A stretch of 64,000 nt of DNA from an uncultured Bacteroidales bacterium (GCA_944322565.1 CALUPG010000001.1:186001-250000); one strand, 5' to 3'; positions 50,720 through 59,304 are shown, counted from the first letter of the stretch. Made by a program: numbers and translations. The notes: generated by a model not told the origin, from the sequence alone.

Positions 50720-52660
50720 TCATTCCGCCCCGCATATTCCTGCATGTCCCATCCTGACATGGCCCTCAGAGATGCTTTTGGGCTGTGAGGCATACAGGTA
50801 CGGGCTGTTGCGGCTGTCCAGATACTCCGGAGAATCCACCGGCATTGAAGAAATGTGGGAAACATAAAACCTGTTCATAAGTTCCTGTGCCCACGGACCG
50901 TATGTGAAAGCGCTGCTGTGGCTGTATCCCATTACATGTCCGAGCTCGTGGAACATCACCTCGCAGGCGTATTCCGAGGTATAATGGTTGAACCATCCGC
51001 CCTGATATGCCCCGAACACATTTCCTCCTCCGAGCCCCAGGACACCGTTCCCGGTATAGACAAGCCCCACATTTATGCTCCTTTCCTGCCTCATCTGTGC
51101 AAGCACCGTCTCCGGAGTGACCTTGTCATCAGGCCCGCCGTTACCGTACAGACGGTCCTGGTTCTCTTGCAATATCTCCTCATGCTCAGGCATGTCTATC
51201 ATATAGGTGAAATTCAGGAAAAGGGCCACCGCCTCCCGGCAATGCACAGGGCGTATTCCCATCCAGTTTCCCGCCGGACCGCCGTCTTCACGGTCAGGAT
51301 CACCCCCATAGAGGGAAAATGTTATGTTCCATCCGTGCCTTATATCCTGGAGCTTAGACCAGTAAGGGTCTTCTGACTCCACCTTGAACCCGGTAATGGA
51401 AATGTCCTGCGCATCAGTTGCCGGTATCTCCACAAGCCTGCCCGACTCGGATCTGTACAAGGCTGTCCGCATGGCCATGGGCAGGGTCTCATAAAAGTCA
51501 GCGAACGCCGGAATCCTGTCAAACCATGCCAGATCCACATATTCTCCGTCCGTACCCGGCAAGACAGCCTTCACCAGCACATCGGACAACGGCTTCGGAG
51601 AATAAAACCTCACATGCAGCCTGCCCTCCTCTACTGAAATCTGCAGCGGCTCCGAAGTATTGAAACGCCTCTGCGATGCATCCGTATATACGGAATGATG
51701 CTCATCGTCGCTGAGAATGGTACCGTGGCCGCTCTTGATGTAATGCTTTTCTGTTATGAACATCGTCCCCGTCTCATCATCCGGATGCACGGCTTCAATC
51801 CTCACTCCATTGACATGATTCGGGGCGATCCCCGCGCCGGCGAACGAATAAACCCGTCTGACCCGCACCCCTCGGTAATCTCTCGTAATGATTTCATTTT
51901 CACCGGATATGCGTTCTCCTTCCACAGTGGGCATGAAAAGAAACTCCTTCTTCTCCGCTGCATCAAGGACAATGCGTCCGGCGCTGCTCGTGCCGGTAAA
52001 TGCCCCATCCGCAGACATTCCGGTGAAAAACCGAGGGGAATCAAGAATCACCACATTGGACAATACGGCGGATTCAGTATGAGGATTTGCAAATTCATGC
52101 GAAAAATCCAGCCTCCCCACTACCCTTCTCTGACTTATCGTCCCGGTGACATCCGCCACGAACTCTTTCCCGTCACCAGTATGCACCGCCTTCACCGAAA
52201 ACGGGGTTGACGAGTGGAAATATTCTGCGGAAAGAGCACTTTCCATATCCTCCGGAAAGGATATCCATGTGTCGGAGACATCGGATATCCTGCCGAATTC
52301 CACCCCGTCCCTCTCATAGTCGCCCTTCACCCCGAGAACGAGAAGGCTGTAACTTCCTTCCCTGAGTCCTTCTATATTGACAGACGATGACTGCGGGTCA
52401 TAAAATCCCTTCAATCCGCCCACGGCCTTCCCTTCCATGTCAATAACCGCGAACTCCACCCTGTCGTATCCGTCCGGTCCTGCGGATGTCAATTGAACAG
52501 GGCCGGAATTTCCGGCACCTGCATAGTCTTCCGGTGACAATGTAAAGGAAATCCCTTCGTCCAACGGCCAGGGAAGTGTCACCACCCCATTTTCCCTGAT
52601 GCAGGAAACGGACACTGCGGCCGATACCGCCGCCATAAACATGATATTCTTGAATTTCAT
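50720..52660 (-). CDS. Lipoprotein with fimbrillin-like and metzincin domains
   Basis: 646 aa, SPII signal (AAVSAAVSVSC). The N-terminal ~270 residues resemble the Mfa2/FimB-type fimbrillin anchor fold. The C-terminal ~200 residues hold a complete metzincin zinc motif, HELGHVMGYSH (HExxHxxGxxH), with a possible Met-turn at SSMP about 25 residues later. A protease fused to a fimbrial lipoprotein could process fimbrillin or act on host matrix. First gene of the operon; a promoter box and a Crp-type palindrome lie upstream. Confidence 0.78.
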   Translation of the reverse strand: MKFKNIMFMAAVSAAVSVSCIRENGVVTLPWPLDEGISFTLSPEDYAGAGNSGPVQLTSAGPDGYDRVEFAVIDMEGKAVGGLKGFYDPQSSSVNIEGLREGSYSLLVLGVKGDYERDGVEFGRISDVSDTWISFPEDMESALSAEYFHSSTPFSVKAVHTGDGKEFVADVTGTISQRRVVGRLDFSHEFANPHTESAVLSNVVILDSPRFFTGMSADGAFTGTSSAGRIVLDAAEKKEFLFMPTVEGERISGENEIITRDYRGVRVRRVYSFAGAGIAPNHVNGVRIEAVHPDDETGTMFITEKHYIKSGHGTILSDDEHHSVYTDASQRRFNTSEPLQISVEEGRLHVRFYSPKPLSDVLVKAVLPGTDGEYVDLAWFDRIPAFADFYETLPMAMRTALYRSESGRLVEIPATDAQDISITGFKVESEDPYWSKLQDIRHGWNITFSLYGGDPDREDGGPAGNWMGIRPVHCREAVALFLNFTYMIDMPEHEEILQENQDRLYGNGGPDDKVTPETVLAQMRQERSINVGLVYTGNGVLGLGGGNVFGAYQGGWFNHYTSEYACEVMFHELGHVMGYSHSSAFTYGPWAQELMNRFYVSHISSMPVDSPEYLDSRNSPYLYASQPKSISEGHVRMGHAGICGAE

Positions 52661-52693
52661 CTGCCGATATCCTTTTTTATGTTATCTTTGTAC

Positions 52694-52705
52694 CCGTCCG
52701 GACGG
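52694..52705. repeat. CCGTCCGGACGG palindrome in the fimbrial leader
   Basis: A perfect 12-bp palindrome followed by another CCGTCCGG. It lies inside the predicted 5' leader of the fimbrial operon and could form a hairpin in the RNA or bind a protein. Confidence 0.5.
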
Positions 52706-52728
52706 CCGTCCGGGGGATTTTTCGGATG

Positions 52729-52772
52729 CAAAGGTATATCCCGGGGAAAAGATAATCCGTAACATTTGTTAC
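52729..52772 (-). promoter_or_regulatory. Fimbrial operon promoter with Crp-type palindrome
   Basis: Minus-strand -7 box TACCTTTG at 52729-52736. Upstream at 52759-52772 is the perfect palindrome GTAACATTTGTTAC, centred near -36 for this promoter and also between it and the divergent Crp-family gene. It is a good candidate site for that regulator. Confidence 0.6.
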
Positions 52773-52848
52773 CGGCATACGAAAATCCGCAAAACACAAG
52801 GAAACACATTCCGCGGCCACATGGATTGACAGAACAAAGCGAAAGGCC

Positions 52849-53463
52849 ATGGTGCATTACGACATCTGCGACATGCCACTGTTCCGAGGGGGAGACAGGG
52901 AAGCCATAAGGAAGATATTTGAAGAATCTCCCGGAAGATATTCCACATACGGCAAAGGAGACATCATTGCCATGCAGGGTTACGCCTGCCGTTCCCTGTT
53001 CCTGCTCTGCAACGGAAGCGTATATGCGAAGATGGTCAGTGAAGAAGGCAAGGAATTCACGCTCGACACCCTCTCTGCCCCGGATGTGCTCGCCTCATCA
53101 TTCATATTCAGCAGCGAAGGGATATTCCCCGTCACGATTCTCGCATCTACGGACTGCAGCATCTGGGTTGTGGGCAAGGAAAGCATCCGCAGGATCATAG
53201 AGACAGACAAGACAGTGCTGCACAACTATCTCACGGTCATCTCCGACCACAGCATGTTCCTGAGCCGCCGCCTCAATGAATTCGCACTCCAGACGCTTTC
53301 TTCAAGAATTGTCAGCTACATAGAACACAACGGACCGCTGGACAATCTCCAGGAGGCAGCCTTCATCCTCGGCGTCGCCCGCCCGTCTCTTTCAAGGGCC
53401 GTATCCCAGCTTGTCAGCCAGGGCACTCTCACAAAGTCCGGAGAGGGATATGTACTGGCTTAG
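52849..53463 (+). CDS. Crp/Fnr-family transcriptional regulator
   Basis: 204 aa. N-terminal cNMP-binding-like beta roll (GDIIAMQGYACRSLFLLCNG) and a C-terminal winged helix (LQEAAFILGVARPSLSRAVSQ LVSQG region, residues ~165-195). The residues that bind cAMP in Crp are not kept, and no FNR cysteine cluster is present, so the ligand is unknown. It is divergent from the fimbrillin-like operon with a shared palindrome, so it probably regulates that operon. Confidence 0.88.
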   Translation: MVHYDICDMPLFRGGDREAIRKIFEESPGRYSTYGKGDIIAMQGYACRSLFLLCNGSVYAKMVSEEGKEFTLDTLSAPDVLASSFIFSSEGIFPVTILASTDCSIWVVGKESIRRIIETDKTVLHNYLTVISDHSMFLSRRLNEFALQTLSSRIVSYIEHNGPLDNLQEAAFILGVARPSLSRAVSQLVSQGTLTKSGEGYVLA

Positions 53464-53511
53464 GCAGACCGTTCTCTTGCTGCAGGAACTCCACTGACGG
53501 GAGTGACAGGT

Positions 53512-54405
53512 TTATTGCGCAATGGCATATTCATATACCACCTGAGATATGTCGGCGATTATTTTTGCGGTGGCCTCTGGCGTCTCCGAGGAGTCTTTGA
53601 CGAACACGGCTATCGTATAACGGCTTCCGTCGGGAAGAAAAACGAATCCGATGTCATTGGTGCCTATGAGTTTGCCTTCGGCATTCCGGTCTCCCGTCCC
53701 TGTCTTGTGTCCTATGGCTGCATCTGTTCCGAGCAGTGGTTTGACAAGCCTGTCCTGCCCCGTGGTGCATTCAGTCATGGTTTTCCTGATGAAATCGCCA
53801 TATTCCTCTTGCAGAACATCCTGCGTGATGAAAATTTCAAGCAGCCGCGCTGCGTCGAGTGGAGTGCTCCAGTTGTCGTAGCAGCGGCTGAGGTCTTTGT
53901 GCATGTCATCCTCATTTGCTGAAATTGAAAACTTTTCGAGTCCGAGCGAACGGATGAAATCATCTGTTTCATTCACGCCTGCAATATATTTGAAAAGGAT
54001 ATCACAGGCGTTGTTGTCGGATAACTGAAGGGTATATTGCAGCAATTCAGCGATGCTGATGTCGAAGTTGCCGTCAGGAAATTTGTCCCTGAGGGGACTG
54101 TAAGTGTCTTTTTGCAGGTCTTCCGGCTCTATGTGTATCCTGTCACTGAGATGTTTTCCTGATTTTGCGAGGTGGTCGGCGACAGCCAGTGCCTGGTGGA
54201 ACTTGAACACGCTCATCATCGGGTAATGATTGCAGTTATTAAGGGCAAGAGTGTCTTTACCGTTGAAAATCACAGCAATTCCCACTTCGGCATCCTTTCC
54301 GGAGACAATTTCCATCAACCGCTGTTCCAAATCTCCCGCCCGGCCGCACGCAGTAGTCACAAATACCGTAAAAATCAATGACATACAATAAAATACCCTC
54401 ATCAT
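53512..54405 (-). CDS. Class A beta-lactamase, A2-like
   Basis: 297 aa with an N-terminal export signal (LIFTVFVTTAC). Active-site motifs are complete: SxxK in MMSVFKFH (residue ~65), SDN in LQLSDNNACD (~130) and KTG in GHKTGTGDR (~235). The sequence context resembles the Bacteroidota CblA/CepA/CfxA branch. Hydrolysis of penicillins and cephalosporins is expected; spectrum cannot be told. The gene is chromosomal with no mobile-element marks. Confidence 0.93.
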   Translation of the reverse strand: MMRVFYCMSLIFTVFVTTACGRAGDLEQRLMEIVSGKDAEVGIAVIFNGKDTLALNNCNHYPMMSVFKFHQALAVADHLAKSGKHLSDRIHIEPEDLQKDTYSPLRDKFPDGNFDISIAELLQYTLQLSDNNACDILFKYIAGVNETDDFIRSLGLEKFSISANEDDMHKDLSRCYDNWSTPLDAARLLEIFITQDVLQEEYGDFIRKTMTECTTGQDRLVKPLLGTDAAIGHKTGTGDRNAEGKLIGTNDIGFVFLPDGSRYTIAVFVKDSSETPEATAKIIADISQVVYEYAIAQ

Positions 54406-54468
54406 TCCCTGAATTTTTTACAAAAATAAATAAATTTGTAAGCATACAATTAAAGTAATTACATCACC

Positions 54469-55032
54469 ATGACAGAAAAAGAAAAGGCTGCGGCAGGAAT
54501 GCTGTACGATGCGAACAATGACCCGGAACTCCTCGCCGAAATGGCGGCCGGGGCGACAAAATGCTTTGAACTCAATTCCCTGCCCCCGACAAAGGCTACA
54601 GAGAGGAAGGCGCTCATAAGGCAACTTCTCGGCAAGACAGGCGAAAACTTCGAGATACGCTCCCCTTTCCAGTGCGACTACGGATACAACATTGAAGTCG
54701 GAGAAAACTTCTTCATGAACTTCAACTGCGTCATCCTTGACGGTGCCAGGGTCACTTTCGGGGACAATGTGTTCGTCGCCCCCGGATGCGGATTCTACAC
54801 GGCAGGTCACCCACTGGATGCAGAGCAGCGCAACAAAGGGCTTGAATACGCCCGTCCCATCAAGGTCGGCAGCAATGTATGGATCGGAGGCAATGTCTGC
54901 GTGCTCCCCGGAGTGACCATAGGCGACAACTGCGTCATAGGAGCCGGCAGCGTGGTCACCAGAGACATCCCTTCAGGTGTGGTCGCCGCCGGAAACCCCT
55001 GCCGGGTGCTCCGAAGAATTGAAGCCGTATAA
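54469..55032 (+). CDS. Maltose/galactoside O-acetyltransferase family
   Basis: 187 aa. N-terminal Mac domain (EKEKAAAGMLYDANNDPEL) and left-handed beta helix with hexapeptide repeats (VGENFFMNFNCVILDGARVT…IGGNVCVLPGVTIGDNCVIG). The catalytic histidine is in TAGHPLDAEQR. It transfers acetyl from acetyl-CoA to a sugar hydroxyl; the true acceptor is unknown. Confidence 0.92.
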   Translation: MTEKEKAAAGMLYDANNDPELLAEMAAGATKCFELNSLPPTKATERKALIRQLLGKTGENFEIRSPFQCDYGYNIEVGENFFMNFNCVILDGARVTFGDNVFVAPGCGFYTAGHPLDAEQRNKGLEYARPIKVGSNVWIGGNVCVLPGVTIGDNCVIGAGSVVTRDIPSGVVAAGNPCRVLRRIEAV

Positions 55033-55059
55033 CCCGAAGAATCAAAAAATGATATTTAT

Positions 55060-55205
55060 CGCGCCCGATGGATATATAAAATGGCTTCCGACGGGCGCGA
55101 TTTTCCCGCAAAAGTGCGGCCGATGGGAATTTGAAAATGCCATCGGCCACGAAAATTCCGTAAAATCGCGCCCGATGGAGCAAAAAATGCTTTCCACCGG
55201 GCGCG
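55060..55205. repeat. Triple-hairpin intergenic repeat, copy 1
   Basis: Three successive imperfect hairpins: 55060-55099 (arms CGCGCCCGATGG / CCGACGGGCGCG), 55114-55150 (GTGCGGCCGATGG / CCATCGGCCAC) and 55167-55205 (CGCGCCCGATGG / CCACCGGGCGCG). The same design recurs at 57277-57422. The remainder of the 383-bp gap 55033-55415 holds two palindromes, a -7 box and a terminator-like hairpin. Confidence 0.82.
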
Positions 55206-55283
55206 GTTCTGCATATTGTGCAGAAAAATTTTGGGAGCAGACGAACTTTCTTGTAAATAAACATATTTTTTCAAAATATTTTG

Positions 55284-55311
55284 GTTTATAAAATAAACTT
55301 GTTTATATTTG
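55284..55311 (+). promoter_or_regulatory. Palindromic operator and -7 box
   Basis: Palindrome GTTTATAAAATAAAC at 55284-55298 directly before TATATTTG (55304-55311), a perfect -7 box. A second identical palindrome lies at 55364-55378. A site for the winged-helix regulator encoded at 56021 is likely. Confidence 0.65.
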
Positions 55312-55320
55312 CCAACAAGA

Positions 55321-55351
55321 AGCAGGAGAGATGCGCACTCCCTGCTTTTTA
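55321..55351 (+). terminator. Terminator- or attenuator-like hairpin in leader
   Basis: AGCAGG…CCTGCT stem followed by TTTTT, located between the promoter at 55304 and the gene at 55416, so it may attenuate the transcript. Confidence 0.4.
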
Positions 55352-55363
55352 AAGCCGGCTAAA

Positions 55364-55378
55364 GTTTATAAAATAAAC
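55364..55378. promoter_or_regulatory. Second GTTTATAAAATAAAC palindrome
   Basis: Exact second copy of the 15-bp palindrome, 80 bp after the first and 38 bp before the start codon at 55416; a two-site arrangement permits looping. Confidence 0.6.
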
Positions 55379-55415
55379 CAGACTGTCGCCTCGGCGGCAG
55401 AAAAACCGAAAAGAA

Positions 55416-56024
55416 ATGAAAACAGATGAACTGACTGAAAAGGAGAGCATAGAACTGATCTCCAGGATGATTGAAAAGACAAGAAACGAGATGAACGGGG
55501 ATGACTTCAATTCGTTTCTGGCATACGGATATGCGGCAGTAGCCATTTCAATAGCCGTATGGCTGCTTACACACTTCACGGGCAACGATATGTGGTGCTT
55601 CGGATGGTTTGCGATGTTCATCCCATACCTCCTGTCCTTCTTCAAGAAAGGGAAACCGGAAGTGGTGACCTACATGGACAGGATGATGGACAGCGTATGG
55701 AAGGTCATCGGATCGATGTTCGGCATCAGCCTCCTCATCATCGTAGTGGCGGGAGCCATATCCGGAATCATTGATTTCTCGATGATGATGCCTCTGTCGA
55801 TAATCTATGCAGGAATCGGCACTTCCATCACCGGACTGATAATCAACGAGAAATGGTTTGTATGGACTCCGCTTGCCGGACTCGCCGCAGCCATCTGGAT
55901 GCTCACATGCGGATGGACAGGAGGGAGTTACGACAATTCATGGAACCTGCTCTTCGCGGCCTCGTTCCTCATCTACATGGTGCTCCCGGCACATATTGTA
56001 AGACATAAGATAAGCAGGTCATGA
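55416..56024 (+). CDS. Multi-pass membrane protein
   Basis: 202 aa. A charged N-terminal helix (~35 residues) is followed by five to six predicted membrane helices (AYGYAAVAISIAVWLLT, CFGWFAMFIPYLLSFF, ISLLIIVVAGAISGIIDF, LSIIYAGIGTSITGLII, TPLAGLAAAIWMLTC, LLFAASFLIYMVLPAHIV). Its stop overlaps the start of the winged-helix regulator by 4 bp (ATGA). Such membrane-protein/regulator pairs are common in Bacteroidota; role unknown. Confidence 0.85.
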   Translation: MKTDELTEKESIELISRMIEKTRNEMNGDDFNSFLAYGYAAVAISIAVWLLTHFTGNDMWCFGWFAMFIPYLLSFFKKGKPEVVTYMDRMMDSVWKVIGSMFGISLLIIVVAGAISGIIDFSMMMPLSIIYAGIGTSITGLIINEKWFVWTPLAGLAAAIWMLTCGWTGGSYDNSWNLLFAASFLIYMVLPAHIVRHKISRS

Positions 56025-56302
56025 AAGAACTGGACCCTTTGCTGCATTCGCAGCTGCGTCTGGCGATAGTTTCCCTGCTGCTGACGGTGGAAGAGGCGGA
56101 TTTCGTCTGGCTGAAGGAAAAGACGGAAGCCACTTCCGGCAACCTCAGCGTGCAGCTGGACAAGCTGTCCGAAGCCGGGTACATTTCCGTCAGGAAGGAA
56201 ATCGTCGGCAAGAAGCCGCGCACGACCTGCTCCCTGACCCCTAAAGGGCGGGATGCCCTCAACGAATATGTCAGGACTCTGAAAGAATACCTTCATATAT
56301 GA
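56021..56302 (+). CDS. Winged-helix transcriptional regulator
   Basis: 93 aa, HTH_34-type: HSQLRLAIVSLLLTVEEADF, helix-turn-helix ATSGNLSVQLDKLSEAGYIS and wing KPRTTCSLTPKGRDAL. Small size means DNA binding and dimerisation only. It is translationally coupled to the membrane protein and likely binds the GTTTATAAAATAAAC palindromes in front of the operon. Confidence 0.88.
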   Translation: MKELDPLLHSQLRLAIVSLLLTVEEADFVWLKEKTEATSGNLSVQLDKLSEAGYISVRKEIVGKKPRTTCSLTPKGRDALNEYVRTLKEYLHI

Positions 56303-56413
56303 CAGGCATCTGAAAATCCGATTGTTCCCGCTCAACGGCAATGGCCCCGGCCCCAATCAGGCACGGAATGCCATCAGGGACACTTTTGCGGATAACCGTT
56401 TTAGAAAAATTCC

Positions 56414-56421
56414 TATTTTTG
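56414..56421 (+). promoter_or_regulatory. -7 promoter box of folP
   Basis: TATTTTTG, a perfect TAnnTTTG, 18 bp before ATG 56439; it rules out the longer reading frame from 56322. Confidence 0.6.
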
Positions 56422-56438
56422 TCCCGCAATCGTCAGGG

Positions 56439-57263
56439 ATGAAGATGGAGAAGGATAGAAAAATAGAAATAATGGGAATTGTCAACATCACTGACAATTC
56501 CTATTTTGCTTCCAGCCGGTGCCTCGGCCGGGACGGGAGCGCAGACATGGAAAAGGTGCTCGGAAGGGTCAGCCGTATGCTTGAAGAAGGCGCAGACATC
56601 ATTGATATCGGGGCATGCTCCACCAGACCGGGTTCGGATCCTGTCGGAGAGCATGAGGAATGGAGAAGACTCGAACCTGTCCTGTGTGCGGTCCGGAAAG
56701 AATTTCCGTCAGTACCCGTTTCCATAGATACATATTGGGCTTCAGTCGTGGAAAAGGCAGCCGGCCTCATCGGCCCTTTCACCGTCAATGACATTTCCGC
56801 AGGCGAAGATGACCCGAAGATGCTCCCGACCGTCGGAAGGCTCGGACTTAAATATATCGCAATGCACAAGAGAGGCACACCCAAGACAATGCAGAGCCTC
56901 TGCGAATACGGCAATGTCACGGAAGATGTGCTGCAATATTTCCGTGAATTCGGGGAAAAGGCAGCACAGGCCGGCATCAAGGACTGGATTCTCGACCCCG
57001 GCTTCGGCTTTGCCAAGACTGTGGAGCAGAACTGGCAGATGCTCCGGGAACTTGACCGGTTCCGGACTCTCGGACATGAGATTCTCGTCGGCGTATCCCG
57101 CAAAAGCATGATATACCGTCTGTTCGGCATCACCCCGGAAGAATCCCTCGCTCAGACGCAGGTTCTGCATTTCGCCGCTCTGGAAAAAGGTGCGGCTATA
57201 CTCCGCGTACATGATGTCGCCGAGGCAACAAGGACAATAGCGGCCTACAGGAGACTGATGTGA
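56439..57263 (+). CDS. folP: Dihydropteroate synthase
   Basis: 274 aa TIM barrel that condenses DHPP with p-aminobenzoate in folate synthesis; the sulfonamide target. Motifs: MGIVNITDNSYF (the usual VTPDSF is altered to ITDNSYF), IDIGACSTRPGS, VSIDTYW, VNDISAG, DPGFGFAKT and VGVSRKSM. The start is set by the -7 box 18 bp upstream. Neighbours are unrelated; triple-hairpin repeats lie on both sides. Confidence 0.93.
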   Translation: MKMEKDRKIEIMGIVNITDNSYFASSRCLGRDGSADMEKVLGRVSRMLEEGADIIDIGACSTRPGSDPVGEHEEWRRLEPVLCAVRKEFPSVPVSIDTYWASVVEKAAGLIGPFTVNDISAGEDDPKMLPTVGRLGLKYIAMHKRGTPKTMQSLCEYGNVTEDVLQYFREFGEKAAQAGIKDWILDPGFGFAKTVEQNWQMLRELDRFRTLGHEILVGVSRKSMIYRLFGITPEESLAQTQVLHFAALEKGAAILRVHDVAEATRTIAAYRRLM

Positions 57264-57276
57264 GACCTGCGGACAT

Positions 57277-57422
57277 CGCGCCCGGTGGACGACAATTTAC
57301 ATATCCGACGGCCACGATTCTCCTGCAAAAGTGTGGCCGATAGCATTTTCAAAATGCCGATGGCCGCGAAAAACATGCAAAACCGCGCCTGGCGGACAGA
57401 GAAAACAACTCCACCGGGCGCG
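57277..57422. repeat. Triple-hairpin intergenic repeat, copy 2
   Basis: Three hairpins as in copy 1: from CGCGCCCGGTGG (57277), from GTGTGGCCGATAGC (57331) and from CGCGCCTGGCGG (57384) to CCACCGGGCGCG (57411-57422). The first hairpin's right arm ends GGCCACGA as in hairpin 2 of copy 1, so the units appear to recombine. Confidence 0.8.
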
Positions 57423-57472
57423 ATGATTCTCTCAATGGATATCTTTGCTTAAAAGAATACCATTTTTTTGAC

Positions 57473-57480
57473 TATCTTTG
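57473..57480 (+). promoter_or_regulatory. -7 promoter box of purB
   Basis: TATCTTTG 22 bp before the purB ATG; another TATCTTTG at 57440-57447 may be an alternative promoter. Confidence 0.6.
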
Positions 57481-57502
57481 CCTCCTGAAAAACACACGGA
57501 CA

Positions 57503-58843
57503 ATGGACAGTCATTCACTTTTGGCGGTATCTCCCGTGGACGGGAGATATGCGCGCCAGACAGGTATTCTCAGGGAATATTTCAGCGAATATGCACTCAT
57601 ACGCTACAGGGTGCGGGTGGAGATTGAATATTTCATCGCGCTGTGCGAACTGCCGCTCCCGCAGCTGGCGGATTTCGACCACGGGAAGTTCGAGGCTCTG
57701 AGGGACATATATAGAACCATGACTCCGGAGGACGCCGCCAAGGTCAAGGAGATAGAGAAGGTGACGAACCACGATGTGAAGGCGGTGGAATATTTCATCA
57801 AGGAAAGATTCAGAGAAATGGACATCCTCCAATGGGGGGAATTCGTGCATTTCGGGCTCACTTCACAGGACATAAACAACACTTCCGTTCCGCTTTCCCT
57901 CAAGGAAGCCATTCATGAGGCTTATCTTCCGCTGATGAAGGAAGTCCTGGACATAATCAAATCAATGGCGGAGGAATGGAAGGACATCCCGATGCTTGCC
58001 AAGACTCACGGGCAGCCGGCCTCCCCTACCCGCGTCGGAAAGGAGTTCAGGGTATTCCAGGTGAGGCTTGAGGAGCAGCTCCGCCAGCTGGACACACTCT
58101 CATACCCCGCAAAGTTCGGAGGAGCTACAGGCAACATGAATGCCCACAAGGTGGCATATCCGGACATCGACTGGATTGCGTTCGGAGACAGGTTTGTGGC
58201 ATCGCTCGGACTGAAGAGATCTTTCCCGACCACACAGATAGAGCACTATGACAACCTTGCCGCCATCTTCGACAACATCCGCCGCATCAATACAATACTC
58301 ATTGATTTCTGCCGCGACATCTGGACCTACATCTCGATGGAATATTTCCACCAGAAAGTCAACAAGAACGAGGTGGGATCGTCGGCGATGCCGCACAAGG
58401 TCAATCCGATAGACTTCGAGAATGCGGAGGGCAACCTCGGCATGGCTGATGCGGTCTTCACGCATCTCTCGCTGAAGCTTCCGATATCCAGGCTGCAGCG
58501 TGACCTTACTGACTCAACGGTACTGAGAAATGTGGGAGTCCCTGTGGCCCACACGATGATTGCCCTGAACTCTCTCAAGAAAGGACTTGGCAAGCTGATT
58601 CTCAACACACCGGCAATAGACGCAGACCTGCAGAGGAACTGGGCGGTGGTTGCAGAGGCCCTGCAGACAATTCTCAGGAGAGAGAAATATCCGAATCCAT
58701 ACGAGACCCTCAAGGCCCTGACCCGCACGGGAGAAGCCATCACTCATGAGACCATCGCGGCATTCATCGAGGGACTTGATGTAAATGAAAGCGTCAAGGC
58801 GGAGATGAGGGCCATCACGCCGATGACATACACCGGATTCTGA
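57503..58843 (+). CDS. purB: Adenylosuccinate lyase
   Basis: 446 aa. It catalyses two steps of purine synthesis (SAICAR to AICAR and adenylosuccinate to AMP). The family signature loop is GSSAMPHKVNPIDFENAEGN with the catalytic serine; other blocks are TNHDVKAVEYFIKE, HFGLTSQDINNT and KTHGQPASPTRVG. Length is normal for the E. coli-type PurB. Confidence 0.97.
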   Translation: MDSHSLLAVSPVDGRYARQTGILREYFSEYALIRYRVRVEIEYFIALCELPLPQLADFDHGKFEALRDIYRTMTPEDAAKVKEIEKVTNHDVKAVEYFIKERFREMDILQWGEFVHFGLTSQDINNTSVPLSLKEAIHEAYLPLMKEVLDIIKSMAEEWKDIPMLAKTHGQPASPTRVGKEFRVFQVRLEEQLRQLDTLSYPAKFGGATGNMNAHKVAYPDIDWIAFGDRFVASLGLKRSFPTTQIEHYDNLAAIFDNIRRINTILIDFCRDIWTYISMEYFHQKVNKNEVGSSAMPHKVNPIDFENAEGNLGMADAVFTHLSLKLPISRLQRDLTDSTVLRNVGVPVAHTMIALNSLKKGLGKLILNTPAIDADLQRNWAVVAEALQTILRREKYPNPYETLKALTRTGEAITHETIAAFIEGLDVNESVKAEMRAITPMTYTGF

Positions 58844-58897
58844 CGACAAGTGAATTTTTCCGGGCAGCTGCGGCTGATTCAGCCCCGGGAAACGGAA

Positions 58898-59203
58898 TCA
58901 TTCTTCAATGATATAGACATCATCGCCCGGCTCGGCAAGATTGAATTGCTCCCGGGCGAATTTTTCAAGGGTATCCCTGTCTGAAGTAAGCATGCGGATA
59001 CGCTCATTCATATCATTTATCTGCTGCTGGTATTCGCGAATTTCTTTTTCTTCCTTTTTTATTTCAACGGCCGCACCAATCCATCGGATAACATTGTTGC
59101 CCGGCCAGAATATCATCAAAAGAATGAATATTCCTGTCGTCCATGCAACAAATTTGGCAAAGTCCCCATGCCTGCCGCTGAATATTTTTCTGAACACATT
59201 CAT
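58898..59203 (-). CDS. FtsB/DivIC-like septum protein
   Basis: 101 aa from ATG 59203. One membrane helix (FVAWTTGIFILLMIFWP) and a coiled coil (IKKEEKEIREYQQQINDMNERI) followed by the DivIC end TLEKFAREQFNLAEPGDDVYIIEE-type motif (EKFAREQFNLAEPGDDVY). It is part of the FtsQ-FtsL-FtsB divisome subcomplex. It is convergent with purB. Confidence 0.9.
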   Translation of the reverse strand: MNVFRKIFSGRHGDFAKFVAWTTGIFILLMIFWPGNNVIRWIGAAVEIKKEEKEIREYQQQINDMNERIRMLTSDRDTLEKFAREQFNLAEPGDDVYIIEE

Positions 59204-59231
59204 TTCAGAGGGAAATTTCCACAAAAATAAT

Positions 59232-59239
59232 TAATTTTG
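59232..59239 (+). promoter_or_regulatory. -7 promoter box of the nucleotidyltransferase
   Basis: TAATTTTG fits TAnnTTTG, 65 bp before ATG 59305. Confidence 0.45.
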
Positions 59240-59304
59240 GAAGATTTTATATAAAACTCCATTGTCATGACTGACAAAAGACATCATAAATAAACAAAAA
59301 TAAA

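Noticed and set aside
53512-54405. Beta-lactamase as part of a mobile resistance cassette
   Set aside because: No insertion sequence, integrase or terminal repeat is visible on either side; it sits between core-type genes.
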